Shown: positions 8,672 through 16,948 of the stretch, one piece after another
How positions within the stretch are numbered: position 1 is the first letter of the stretch
Layout of the letters: every line of letters begins with the position of its first letter
Assembly (NCBI RefSeq): GCF_004355005.1
Contig: NZ_SMSJ01000054.1
Coordinates: 1-35,522, forward strand
Direction: 5' to 3'
Length of the DNA stretch: 35,522 nucleotides
DNA from: Dankookia rubra
GTDB taxonomy: Bacteria > Pseudomonadota > Alphaproteobacteria > Acetobacterales > Acetobacteraceae
The notes under the pieces: model-generated
The model's database searches: none
Seen by the model: only the letters and a program-made list of their open reading frames with translations
Told to the model about the DNA's origin: nothing
Translations under genes and position numbers: made by a program

Positions 8672-10621
8672 TCAGCCGATCATGCCGCCGTCCTTCCGCA
8701 CGATGGCGATGACTGAGGGCCGCGGCGGTGCGCCGTCCTTGAAGTCCGGCCAGCGGGTGGAGGGCCGGTCGAAGCTGCTGCCGGGGTCCTCCCCGGGATG
8801 CTGGATCGCCAGAAAGATGGTGCGATCGTCCGGGGTGAAGCGCGGGCCGCAGACCTCGGCCCCGGTCGGCGCCTGGTAGAAGAGCCGGGTCAGCGCCCGG
8901 CCCGGCCCGGCGGTGTCGGCGGCATAGAGCCCGTCGGCGACGCCCGAGGTGTACGACGCCCCGTCGGTGGCGATCCAGATCCGGCCGCGGCTGTCGAAGG
9001 CGCAATTGTCGGGGCAGGAGAGCCAGCCCTGGTCGGAGGTCGCGCGGTGGTACTGCGTCCCGGCATCGACGCCCGGCTTGCCGGCGGCGAGGAAGATGCC
9101 CCAGCGCGCCGTCTCGGCGGCGTGGTCGACCTGGGCGGTGCCGGCACCGGGCGGGATGATCTCGACCACATGGCCGTGGTTGTTCGCGGCGCGCGGATTG
9201 GCCGGGTTCACCTGCTCGGCCTTTCGGGCGCTGTTGTTGGTCAGCATCACGTAGACCCGGCCATTGGCCGGGTTGGTCTCCACGTCCTCCGGCCGGTCCA
9301 TCGGCGTCGCGCCCAGTAGGTCGGCGGCGCGACGGGCCTCGATCACCACGTCGCCCTGGCCGGCGAAGCCGTTCGCCGCGGTCAGCGGTCCCTGGCCCTG
9401 CACCAGGGGCAGCCAGCGCATGCTGCCGTCCGCCTCGAACTTCGCCGCGTAGAGCGTGCCCTCGTCCAGCAGGTCGCGGTTGGCGGCGCGGTCGGTCGGG
9501 TTCCAGGGTTTCGCGGTGACGAATTTGTACAGGTAGTCGAAGCGTTCGTCGTCGCCGGAATAGAAGGCGACGCGGCCATCCGGGCAGACCGCATGGGTGC
9601 AGCACTCATGCTTGAAGCGGCCGAGCGCGGTGCGCTTCACCGGCACGCTCTCGGGGTCGTAGGGGTCGAACTCGACCACCCAGCCGAAGCGGTTCGGCTC
9701 GTTCGGGCTCTGGTCCAGGTCGAAGCGGGCCTCGAAGCGGCGCCAGCCATAGACCGGGTCCTTCTGGATGCCGTAGCGCTTGTAGGCCGCAGCCTGCGGG
9801 CCGGCGGTGGCGGCCTCGCCGCCGAAGGCGACGTTGAAGTTCTCCTCGCACGTTATGACCGTGCCCCAGGGCGTATTGCCGCCGGCGCAGTTGTTCATCG
9901 TGCCGCGGACGCGGGTGCCGGTCGGGTCCTCGGCGGTCTGCAGACGGGCATGGCCCGCCGCCGGGCCGCTGATCCGCATCGGCGTCTCGAGCGTGATGCG
10001 GCGGTTCCATCGGCTGTCCTTCGCATAGGACCAGCGGCCGCCCTCGCGCCGGACCTCGACTACCGAGAGACCATGCGCGGCGCGCTCCACCGCGCCCTGC
10101 TCGGCGCTGGTGCGGCTGCCGGCCTGGCGACCGGCGCCGAGGCCGGGGAACATCAGATTGGTGTTGGTGTATTCGTGGTTCACCACCAGCAGGCCGCGAT
10201 CGCCGGCCTTGCTCCCCTGGGGCAGCGGGAAGAAGTCCAGGTAGTCGTTGTTGTAGCCGAACTGGCCGGCCTGCGCCCCGGCGGTCTGCCGGTGCGGGTC
10301 GTGCGACGGCGCGTCCGGCAGGATCGGGTCGCCCCAGCGGATCACCAGCTGGATCTCGTGCCCCTCTGCCACCGCATCGCGCTGGGAGAGCTGGTGGCGC
10401 AGCTCGGAAAAGGCGAGGGAGGAGGGGCCGGGATTCGCGGAATTGCCGGTATCCTGCGCGAAGGCGGGCAGGGCTGGCAGCGCCGCGGCAGCGGCCGCAC
10501 CCAGCAGCCCGCGGCGAGACAGGCGGGCGGCGATCATCTCGCCGATCGGCTGGCGCGGGTCGGGATTGCTGCCGATGTCCTCGATCTCGATCGGGTCCTC
10601 GGTGCTGCTGGTCTCGGTCAT
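8672..10621 (-). CDS. PhoX-family phosphatase (DUF839), Tat-exported
   Basis: This 649-aa protein belongs to the PhoX-like alkaline phosphatases (PF05787), calcium- and iron-dependent enzymes that release phosphate from organic esters in the periplasm. A twin-arginine signal SRRGLLG at residues 35-41 is followed by an Ala-rich hydrophobic stretch and an AFA cleavage site near 55; folded export by Tat fits a cofactor-bearing enzyme. Family landmarks include LLVVNHEYTN, MNNCAGGNTPWGTVITCEEN, GRFKHECCTHAVCPDGRVAF and GLYAADTAGPGR. Length is normal. The 130-nt gap before the NUDIX gene on the same strand has no gene. I see no Pho box that I would defend upstream, so control by phosphate is unproven. 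The family includes members without tested phosphatase activity. Confidence 0.88.
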   Translation of the reverse strand: MTETSSTEDPIEIEDIGSNPDPRQPIGEMIAARLSRRGLLGAAAAAALPALPAFAQDTGNSANPGPSSLAFSELRHQLSQRDAVAEGHEIQLVIRWGDPILPDAPSHDPHRQTAGAQAGQFGYNNDYLDFFPLPQGSKAGDRGLLVVNHEYTNTNLMFPGLGAGRQAGSRTSAEQGAVERAAHGLSVVEVRREGGRWSYAKDSRWNRRITLETPMRISGPAAGHARLQTAEDPTGTRVRGTMNNCAGGNTPWGTVITCEENFNVAFGGEAATAGPQAAAYKRYGIQKDPVYGWRRFEARFDLDQSPNEPNRFGWVVEFDPYDPESVPVKRTALGRFKHECCTHAVCPDGRVAFYSGDDERFDYLYKFVTAKPWNPTDRAANRDLLDEGTLYAAKFEADGSMRWLPLVQGQGPLTAANGFAGQGDVVIEARRAADLLGATPMDRPEDVETNPANGRVYVMLTNNSARKAEQVNPANPRAANNHGHVVEIIPPGAGTAQVDHAAETARWGIFLAAGKPGVDAGTQYHRATSDQGWLSCPDNCAFDSRGRIWIATDGASYTSGVADGLYAADTAGPGRALTRLFYQAPTGAEVCGPRFTPDDRTIFLAIQHPGEDPGSSFDRPSTRWPDFKDGAPPRPSVIAIVRKDGGMIG

Positions 10622-10780
10622 GGCGTCATCCGCGCTTCTGCTGGGCGTGCTGGCCGTGAATCAGGCACCGCCCGGCCAGGCTTGTCCAGCGACACCGGGA
10701 TGACAGCCAGTCGCATTCTGCGACGCATCTTGCGCGGTACGCCGCTTGCGATGCCCGAGCCGAACTCCGGAGGCCGCGCC

Positions 10781-11749
10781 ATGCTCGACATTCCCTTCCA
10801 CCTGGCCGAAGCCTGCCTGCGCGGCAGCGCCCCGCGCATCGCGGTGCTGATCCCCTGCCACAACGAGGCGGTGGCGATCCCGCGCGTGGTCGAGGCCTTC
10901 CGCCGCGCGCTGCCGGAGGCGACCATCCATGTCTACGACAACAACTCGACCGACGGCACGGCCGAAGCGGCGCGCGCCGCCGGCGCCGTCGTGCGTACCG
11001 AACGCCTGCAGGGCAAGGGCCATGTGGTCCGCCGCATGTTCGCCGATGTCGAGGCCGACCTTTATGTCCTGGTCGATGGCGACGACACCTACGACGCTGC
11101 CGCGGCGCCGGCGATGGTGGCGCTGCTGCTCGAGGACCAGCTGGACATGGTCACCGGCGTCCGGGTGACCGCGATCGAGGCCGCCTATCGCCGTGGCCAC
11201 CGCTTCGGCAACTGGATGCTGACCGGCATGGTTGCCCAGGTCTTCGGCGACCGGATCTCCGACATGCTGTCGGGCTACCGGGTCTTCTCGCGGCGGTTCG
11301 TCAAGTCCTTCCCGGCGCTCTCCGCCGGCTTCGAGACCGAGACCGAGCTCACCATCCACGCGCTGGAGCTGAACATGCCGGTCGGCGAATTGCCGACCGC
11401 CTACAAGGACCGCCCGGCCGGCAGCGCCTCGAAGCTGCGGACCTATGCCGACGGCCTCCGCATCCTGCGCACCATCCTGGTGCTGGTGAAGGAGGAACGG
11501 CCGCTGCAGTTCTTCTCGCTGGCCGCTCTCGGCCTGCTGCTGCTCGGCCTCGGCCTCGCCGCGCCGGTGCTCTGGCAGTACCTCGAAACCGGCCTCGTCC
11601 CCCGCCTGCCGACGGCGGTGCTGGCTACCGGGGTCGTCCTGCTGTCATTCCTGTCGCAGGTCTGCGGCCTGGTGCTGGACAGCGTCGCCCGCGGCCGCAA
11701 GGAATCGAAGCGGCTGGCCTACCTGGCGCACAGGGCGCCGGCAGCGTGA
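10781..11749 (+). CDS. membrane-anchored GT2 glycosyltransferase (dolichyl-phosphate mannose synthase-like)
   Basis: The 322-aa product has a GT-A domain: RIAVLIPCHNEAVAIPRVVEAF at the nucleotide-sugar site, YDNNSTDGTAEAARAAGA, and VDGDDTYD as the metal-binding DxD. Two hydrophobic segments at the C-terminus (FFSLAALGLLLLGLGLAAPV and AVLATGVVLLSFLSQVCGLV) anchor it in the inner membrane. Such enzymes move a sugar from a nucleotide donor to a polyprenyl-phosphate or other lipid carrier on the cytosolic face. The start at ATG 10781 is fixed by a strong GGAGG at 10769-10773; an in-frame ATG at 10751 and the much longer open frame upstream are antisense to the PhoX gene. It is divergent from phoX with a 159-nt gap. 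It fits the polysaccharide genes nearby, but its donor is unknown. Confidence 0.88.
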   Translation: MLDIPFHLAEACLRGSAPRIAVLIPCHNEAVAIPRVVEAFRRALPEATIHVYDNNSTDGTAEAARAAGAVVRTERLQGKGHVVRRMFADVEADLYVLVDGDDTYDAAAAPAMVALLLEDQLDMVTGVRVTAIEAAYRRGHRFGNWMLTGMVAQVFGDRISDMLSGYRVFSRRFVKSFPALSAGFETETELTIHALELNMPVGELPTAYKDRPAGSASKLRTYADGLRILRTILVLVKEERPLQFFSLAALGLLLLGLGLAAPVLWQYLETGLVPRLPTAVLATGVVLLSFLSQVCGLVLDSVARGRKESKRLAYLAHRAPAA

Positions 11750-11821
11750 CCCAGCGCCCTGTGCGCCGCATCCTTGCGGAGGGATGCTGGCATGGCGAAA
11801 GAACGGACAATGCCGCGGCGC

Positions 11822-12151
11822 CGATCGAGCGCAGCATCGCCGGCTTTTCGGCGCTCGGCCCGCCGCTGATGCTGGCAATCTGCGGCTTTCCGGCTTTTCC
11901 GGCAGGACCGGCAGGCCGCGGCCATCCGCATCGTCGCGCCCGGGGCTTTCGTCGGCACTGTCGACCATGGTCCGAACCGCCGGCCGATCGGCTTCGGCCT
12001 GCGGATGCCGATGGCGCTGATCATCCTCGGCGTCTTTGCCGGCGACCTAAGCTTCGACCTCTGCATCGGCTTGGTGCCGATGGTGGTGGCGGTGACCCTG
12101 CTGCAGGCCCGGCGGACGGTGGCGGCGGCGCCGCGGCCGGACCCGGCCTGA
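11822..12151 (+). pseudogene. relic of an AI-2E/PerM-family transporter (C-terminal part)
   Basis: Two frames together give a recognisable C-terminus of an AI-2E-type permease. One frame reads SIAGFSALGPPLMLAICGF; the next frame, open from 11870 after a TGA at 11867-11869, reads FRQDRQAAAIRIVAPGAF, then VGTVDHGPNRRPIGFGLRMP and MALIILGVFAGDLSFDLCIG, ending LVPMVVAVTLLQARR. The family pattern is VGTVDNxLRPxLI, then a GVFGGLxAFGLIGLFxGP block and an ending LxAVxxTLLQAW. The conserved Gly-rich turn is altered and one residue is missing. There is no start codon, and the N-terminal two thirds are absent. The TGA at 12149-12151 closes the frame. It is probably nonfunctional. A 25-codon ORF (11792-11869) with GGAGGG upstream covers the same start region but has no recognised family. 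Confidence 0.65.
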
Positions 12152-12248
12152 TCCGCCGCTCACGCCTCCGGCAGATCGGCCTTCCCCCACCGCAACCACG
12201 GGGGTAGTTACAAGCTGTGGTGATCATCGCATTCCATCGCGGCCAGGG

Positions 12249-15041
12249 ATGCCAACCCAGGCCCACACGGAGGCTGGCCCGGCGCGCGCCCGCCCGGTCC
12301 GGCTGCGGCGTCGACCCGGCCGGATGACGAGCCCCGCCGTATCGCGGCCACCGGGCCTTCGCGGGGTGCTTTTGGCCCTGGTGCTCATCGCGCTCTGTCC
12401 CGCGCTGCTCGCCGGGCTGTTCTCGACCTGGCAGTCGGCCGTGGCGCAGCGCGCGGCGGCGCTCGACCGGCTCGCCGAGGCTGCGACGGTCCTCGCCACG
12501 GCGCTCGACCGGGAGGTCGCGGGGCTCGCCGGCGCGCTCGACGACCTGGCCGGTGCCGCTCCGCCGGCCGGTCCCGCGGCGGCGATACGGCCCCTGGCCG
12601 GACGGCCCGGCCTGCCGGTCCGCCTGGTCGGGCGGGACGCCGCCGTCTCGCCGGACCCCGCCTTCGCCGAGGTTTTCCGGCAGGTCTCCGCTGGCGTCCG
12701 CCCTGCCTTTCGCCGCGCCCCGGACGGGCCGGCCATCCTGGTCGCGGTGCCGCTGCGCGATGCGGAAGGCGGCGCCGCGCTCGGCGTCCGGCTCGGCGGC
12801 CCGCCGCTGCGGTCGCTGCTCGCCGGCCCGGGCCTGCCGCCGGCCGCGGACGCGCTGCTGCTGGATGACCGCGGCAGCCTCGTCGCCGCCTCGGACGTGC
12901 CGGCCGAGAACGCGGCAGCCCTGCCCACGGCGCCGCTCGGCCCGCTGGCCGGACCGCTGCGCGTTGCCGGCCGCGACGGCCAGCTCTGGGTCCTGGCCCA
13001 GGCGAGCATCGCCGCAATCCCCGGCTGGACCCTGGTGGTGGCGCAGCCAGCCGCCGCGCTGGATGCGCCGGTCCGGCGCGCCGTCCTGGCCTGGGGGCTG
13101 GGCGGCCTGGCGGCGGTGCTGGCCGCCGGGCTGCTGGCGCTCGGCCTCGCCCGGGGGCTCCGCCGGTCGCTGCGCCGGCTGCAGGCCGAGGCCGACCGGC
13201 TGGTGGCGGGTACCGACCCGGGGACGGGTACCGCCCTGCCGCCGCGCGGCGTGGCGGTCGCCGAGCTGGCGGCGCTGCAGGGCGGCCTGCAGGCCGCCGC
13301 CGCCCGGCTGGAGGCGCGGCTGACGGCGGCGCAGGCGGCGTCAGCCCAGGCCGCGGCCCTGGCGCGGCAGCTGGCGGAGCGCGACCTGGCCCTGGAACAG
13401 GCCGAGGCGGCGCGCCGCGCCGCGCTGCGCCGGCGGGAGGAAGTGCAGGCCGGGCTGCTGCAGGCGCAGCGGCTGCAGGCGCTGGGCGCGATGGCCGGCA
13501 GGGTCGCGCATGAATTCAACACCGCCCTCGCCTCCATCGTCGGCAGCTACAGGCTGGTCGCGCGGCAGACCGCCGACCCGGCCCTGCTGCAGGCCGTCCA
13601 GGACGGTAGCCGGGCGGCGGAACGCGCCGCGGCGCTGCTGCGCGAACTGGTCGATTTCGCCCGGCGGGAAGAACTGCGCCCCGCCCAGCTGGAACTGCCC
13701 GGCCTGCTGGCCGAGGTGCGGGAGATGATCCACTACACCATCGGCAAGGGGCTTTCCGTGGTGGTCGAGCTGCCGCCTGGCCTTTGGCCGGTGGTGGCCG
13801 ATCCGCACCGGCTGGAGGTGGCGCTGCTCAATCTCGCGGCGCTGGCGCGCGACGGGCTGCCGCCCGGCGGGTCGCTGCTGATCAGCGCCCGCAACTTGCC
13901 GCCGGGTCAACAGCCGGCCGGGCTGCGGGCCGGCGATTACATCGCGATTGCGGTGCGCGACGCGGGAGGTGGCCTGGCCTCGGAAGGCAGGGCAGCCGGG
14001 CACGGGCTCGACCTTGCCATGGTGCGCAATTTCGCGGAGCAATCGGGCGGAACCTGCTGGATCGACCGCCGGCCCGGCGCCGGCACCAGTGTCGAGATCC
14101 TGCTGCCGCGGGCCGACCCTGAGGCGGCGGCGATGATCCCCGAGGAATCCGATGCGCTCGACCCGCGGCTGCATGGCGGCGCCGCGATCCTGCTGGTCGA
14201 TACCGAGGAACCCGCGCGGGCGCGGCAGGCGGCCCTGCTGCGTGACCTCGGCTATACCGTGGCCGAGGCGGGCAATGCCGAGGCGGCCGAGAGCCTGGCG
14301 CATTGGCTCGCCTCGGTCGACCTGCTGGTCACCGCGATGGAGCTGCCCGGGGCGGACGGCGCGTCCCTGGCGGCCCGGCTGCGGGCCGAGCGGCCGGCCC
14401 TGCCGGTGTTGTTCCTGACCGTCGCGCCGCCCGGCCCGGTGCTGGCGGGGGAACTGGTGCTGCAACGCCCGGTGCCGCCGGTCGCGCTGGCCGAGGCGGT
14501 GCTGGAACTGCTGCAGCGGCGGCGCAGCCTGCGCGCGCCGCCGCCCGGGATGCGGCTGCTGCGGCGGCTGCGGACGCCCTCGCTGCGCGCCGCCTTCCTG
14601 ACCTGGCACGCCGCGCGGGTGACGGGGGAGGCGCTGCCGCGGCCAGCCAACCTCGACCTCGCCCGGCTGGAACTCCAGGAGCATTGCGCGCTAGTCGCGC
14701 TCGACGGGCCGGCGGAGGACCTGCGATTCCGCTTCGTCTCCGTCGGCCGCGCCCTGACCGACCGGCTGGGCCATGGGCTGGACGGCACGCCGATCGGAGG
14801 CACGGGCGAGGCGGCGGAGGTGCCGGGGTCGCTGCAGGCGGCCTATCGCCGCGCGGCGCGGACCCGGGCGCCGGTTTTCGAAGCCGCCGATTTCGATTTC
14901 GGCGAGGGCCCGCCCTTGCGCTTCGAGCGACTGACGCTGCCGCTCTCGCAGGACGGGGAGACGGTGACGCACCTGATCGGCGTGGTACTGTTCCACGAGG
15001 ATGCGGCACCCGGCACGGGCCAAGCCGTCGAGGCGGGTTGA
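12249..15041 (+). CDS. membrane sensor histidine kinase-like protein with pseudo-receiver and PAS_5 domain
   Basis: A 930-aa sensor. One membrane helix (about 39-60), a periplasmic region, a second helix (about 277-300), then a HAMP-like and coiled-coil stretch rich in Ala and Gln lead to the dimerisation helix with GRVAHEFNTALASIVG, where His421 is the phosphoacceptor. The ATPase domain is altered. The N-box reads ALLNLAALARDGLPPGG, so the Asn that holds Mg-ATP (position 532) is Leu. DAGGG is kept at 571-575, but the F-box and ATP lid are missing, so the G2-like GHGLDLAMV follows almost at once. The receiver (about 643-750) has Ala696 in place of the phosphoacceptor Asp (LLVTAMELPG) and QRP in place of the usual KP. 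Residues 765-920 resemble PAS_5 (PF07310). The start could be 12324 (MTSPAVSR). It probably forms an operon with the PYP-like gene 25 nt downstream. Confidence 0.82.
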   Translation: MPTQAHTEAGPARARPVRLRRRPGRMTSPAVSRPPGLRGVLLALVLIALCPALLAGLFSTWQSAVAQRAAALDRLAEAATVLATALDREVAGLAGALDDLAGAAPPAGPAAAIRPLAGRPGLPVRLVGRDAAVSPDPAFAEVFRQVSAGVRPAFRRAPDGPAILVAVPLRDAEGGAALGVRLGGPPLRSLLAGPGLPPAADALLLDDRGSLVAASDVPAENAAALPTAPLGPLAGPLRVAGRDGQLWVLAQASIAAIPGWTLVVAQPAAALDAPVRRAVLAWGLGGLAAVLAAGLLALGLARGLRRSLRRLQAEADRLVAGTDPGTGTALPPRGVAVAELAALQGGLQAAAARLEARLTAAQAASAQAAALARQLAERDLALEQAEAARRAALRRREEVQAGLLQAQRLQALGAMAGRVAHEFNTALASIVGSYRLVARQTADPALLQAVQDGSRAAERAAALLRELVDFARREELRPAQLELPGLLAEVREMIHYTIGKGLSVVVELPPGLWPVVADPHRLEVALLNLAALARDGLPPGGSLLISARNLPPGQQPAGLRAGDYIAIAVRDAGGGLASEGRAAGHGLDLAMVRNFAEQSGGTCWIDRRPGAGTSVEILLPRADPEAAAMIPEESDALDPRLHGGAAILLVDTEEPARARQAALLRDLGYTVAEAGNAEAAESLAHWLASVDLLVTAMELPGADGASLAARLRAERPALPVLFLTVAPPGPVLAGELVLQRPVPPVALAEAVLELLQRRRSLRAPPPGMRLLRRLRTPSLRAAFLTWHAARVTGEALPRPANLDLARLELQEHCALVALDGPAEDLRFRFVSVGRALTDRLGHGLDGTPIGGTGEAAEVPGSLQAAYRRAARTRAPVFEAADFDFGEGPPLRFERLTLPLSQDGETVTHLIGVVLFHEDAAPGTGQAVEAG

Positions 15042-15066
15042 TCCCGCGGGAGAGAGCAATCCGGCG

Positions 15067-15453
15067 ATGCACACCGAGGATCCTGAGATCGATACGCCCG
15101 ACCTGGCGCAGCGGCTGGCGAGCATGCCGCCGGATGCGATCGACGCCCTGGCCTTCGGCGCCATCCGGCTCGACGCCGCCGGCACGGTCACCTTCTACAG
15201 CGCGCGGGAGCGGGCGAATTCGGGCTTCCGGAAGGAGGTCGTCGGCCGCAATTTCTTCGCCGACATCGCACCCTGCATTCAGCGGCCCGAGGTGAGCGGC
15301 CGGATCGAGCGCGCGCGGGCGGCGGGGACGCTCGACGTGGTCTTCGACTTCGTCAGCGACCTGCCGAGCGGCGAGCGCGACGTGGCACTGCGGGCCCGGC
15401 TGCTGTCAGCCGGCGACGGCGGCACCTGGATCCTGCTGCAGCGCGAGGACTGA
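15067..15453 (+). CDS. photoactive yellow protein (PYP) homologue
   Basis: A 128-aa cytosolic PAS-fold protein that aligns over its whole length with photoactive yellow protein (125 aa). Shared blocks are LAFGAIRLDAAG (LAFGAIQLDGDG in PYP) and VGRNFFADIAPC (IGKNFFKDVAPC). PYP binds p-coumarate through Cys69; here this is Cys70 (TGC at 15274-15276). The chromophore hydrogen-bond pair Tyr42/Glu46 is kept as Tyr44 and Glu48, Thr50 is Ser52, and Arg52 is replaced by Phe54 next to a one-residue gap. The C-terminal strands (DVALRARLLSAGDGGTWILLQR) match less well. The ATG at 15067 has GGGAG about 14 nt upstream. It follows the sensor kinase gene closely, which suggests that it feeds that sensor. 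The chromophore-making genes (tyrosine ammonia lyase, coumarate ligase) are not in the window, so photoactivity is inferred. Confidence 0.88.
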   Translation: MHTEDPEIDTPDLAQRLASMPPDAIDALAFGAIRLDAAGTVTFYSARERANSGFRKEVVGRNFFADIAPCIQRPEVSGRIERARAAGTLDVVFDFVSDLPSGERDVALRARLLSAGDGGTWILLQRED

Positions 15454-15481
15454 GAGGCACGGGAGCCGGGGCGGGGCCGCG

Positions 15482-16948
15482 TCACGCCGGCCTGGCGCGC
15501 AGCCCGAGCAGCACCTTCCAGCCGCCCGCCTTCACCTGCTCGGGGGTCTGCCCGTCGACATTGATGCCGAGCGTCGTGGCATAGTGGGCGACGGCCACGG
15601 TCAGCGCCACGTTGATGTAGAGCGGCCAGGTGAAGGCCTGGGTCAGGAAGCTGCCCGAAGCGATGAAGCTGACCATGCCGGCCGGCATGGCGGCGGCGAT
15701 GGCCAAGGCCGCCGGCGGCACCGCCATGCCGCCGGCGACCGCCCTGTCCATCCGCTTCAGCACCTTGAAGCTCGCCTTCAGGGTGCCGATCGTCACCATC
15801 ATGAACAGCCAGAAGCCGATGAAGCCGCTTTCCGACAGGGCGGCGAACCAGGTGCTGTGCACCGCCTTGGCGATGCCCTCGAAGGTGCCGAGCATCGAGG
15901 AGTAGGTGTAGTAGTTCAGCCGGTAGTTCTCGAGCCCGACGCCGAAGACCGGGTGGTCCACCGCCATCCAGAAGGCGGCCTCCCAGGCGTTGAAGCGGCC
16001 CTGCGCGCTTTCGTCCACCAGCCCCGCCTCGCCGGCGCCGCCCGAGGAGCGGCCGGAGATGCCGGCCGCGGCGAAGAGGCCGAGCGCGCCGATGCCGCCG
16101 ATGGTCAGCAGCACGACCTTCGACTTGATCACCCTGAGGCCGAACAGGCCCATGATCGAGAGAATGCCGAGCAGGCCGCCGCGGCTCTGGGTGCAGAGGA
16201 TGGCCCAGACGATCACCGCGAAGCCGATCACGCCGAGCGCGCGGTTGAGGAAGCCGACGCCCTTGGTGATCACCAGCGTGACGGCGAAGGCGAGCGGGAA
16301 GAGCAGCACGAGGGAGAGGTCGTTCGGGTCGCCCAGCACCGAGCCGTTGGCCCGGCCGATGGTGACGCGCGTGCCCTCCACCATCCCGATGCCCTGCAGC
16401 GCGTTGCTGATGGCGACGGCCGAGGTGGCGATGCCGGCGATGGTGAAGCCGGCCGCGGCGATGGCGAAGCGCTTCGGCGTCGTGGTCAGCCAGGCGATGG
16501 CGAAGACCATGATGAAGATCTTGACGAAGGTATCGGACCAATAGGCGATCGCCTGCGGCCGCCCGGCCGAGAAGAACATCCCGACCGTGACATGGGCGAA
16601 GAACCAGCACAGCCATTTCAGCTCCGGCCGCCAGTAGGGCTTGATGCGGCGGAAGCAGAAATGCAGCGCCAGCACCGAGATGGTGCCGAGCGCCAGCATC
16701 TTCGGGATCTTGAATGGCTCGAGGAAGGGATAGGCCTCGTGGATCCGGAAGAAGCTGAAGATGATGAAGCCGAGGCAGAGCGGGAAGGGATCGCGCACCG
16801 CGACGATCGCCGCGACCGGCGCCAGGCAGAGCCCGGCGACGACGAAGGGGTCCTTCACCACCCACCACAGGCCGGCGATCGACAGCGTCATCGCCAGCGC
16901 GAAGACGACCTGGCCGACCGGGTGGGTGATGGCCTCGGAAAGCCTCAT
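15482..16948 (-). CDS. O-antigen ligase / polymerase-like membrane protein
   Basis: A 488-aa inner-membrane protein with about ten to twelve hydrophobic segments. The pattern fits the WaaL/Wzy_C family: an IGRANGSVLGDPNDLSLVLLF loop, TQSRGGLLGILSIMGLF, then a large periplasmic loop GRFNAWEAAFWMAVDHPVFG followed by VGLENYRLNY and HSTWFAALSESGFIGFW. This family joins or polymerises lipid-linked glycans on the periplasmic face. It also includes O-glycosylation ligases that act on proteins, so the acceptor is open. Its ATG overlaps the stop codon of the upstream GH123-like gene by 4 nt (ATGA), which implies coupled translation. It converges on the PYP gene with a 28-nt gap. Confidence 0.87.
   Translation of the reverse strand: MRLSEAITHPVGQVVFALAMTLSIAGLWWVVKDPFVVAGLCLAPVAAIVAVRDPFPLCLGFIIFSFFRIHEAYPFLEPFKIPKMLALGTISVLALHFCFRRIKPYWRPELKWLCWFFAHVTVGMFFSAGRPQAIAYWSDTFVKIFIMVFAIAWLTTTPKRFAIAAAGFTIAGIATSAVAISNALQGIGMVEGTRVTIGRANGSVLGDPNDLSLVLLFPLAFAVTLVITKGVGFLNRALGVIGFAVIVWAILCTQSRGGLLGILSIMGLFGLRVIKSKVVLLTIGGIGALGLFAAAGISGRSSGGAGEAGLVDESAQGRFNAWEAAFWMAVDHPVFGVGLENYRLNYYTYSSMLGTFEGIAKAVHSTWFAALSESGFIGFWLFMMVTIGTLKASFKVLKRMDRAVAGGMAVPPAALAIAAAMPAGMVSFIASGSFLTQAFTWPLYINVALTVAVAHYATTLGINVDGQTPEQVKAGGWKVLLGLRARPA

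Noticed and set aside
9593-10780. Long plus-strand open frame upstream of the GT2 gene
   Set aside because: It is antisense to the Tat-exported PhoX gene, its translation has no family features, and the GT2 start at 10781 has a strong ribosome site.
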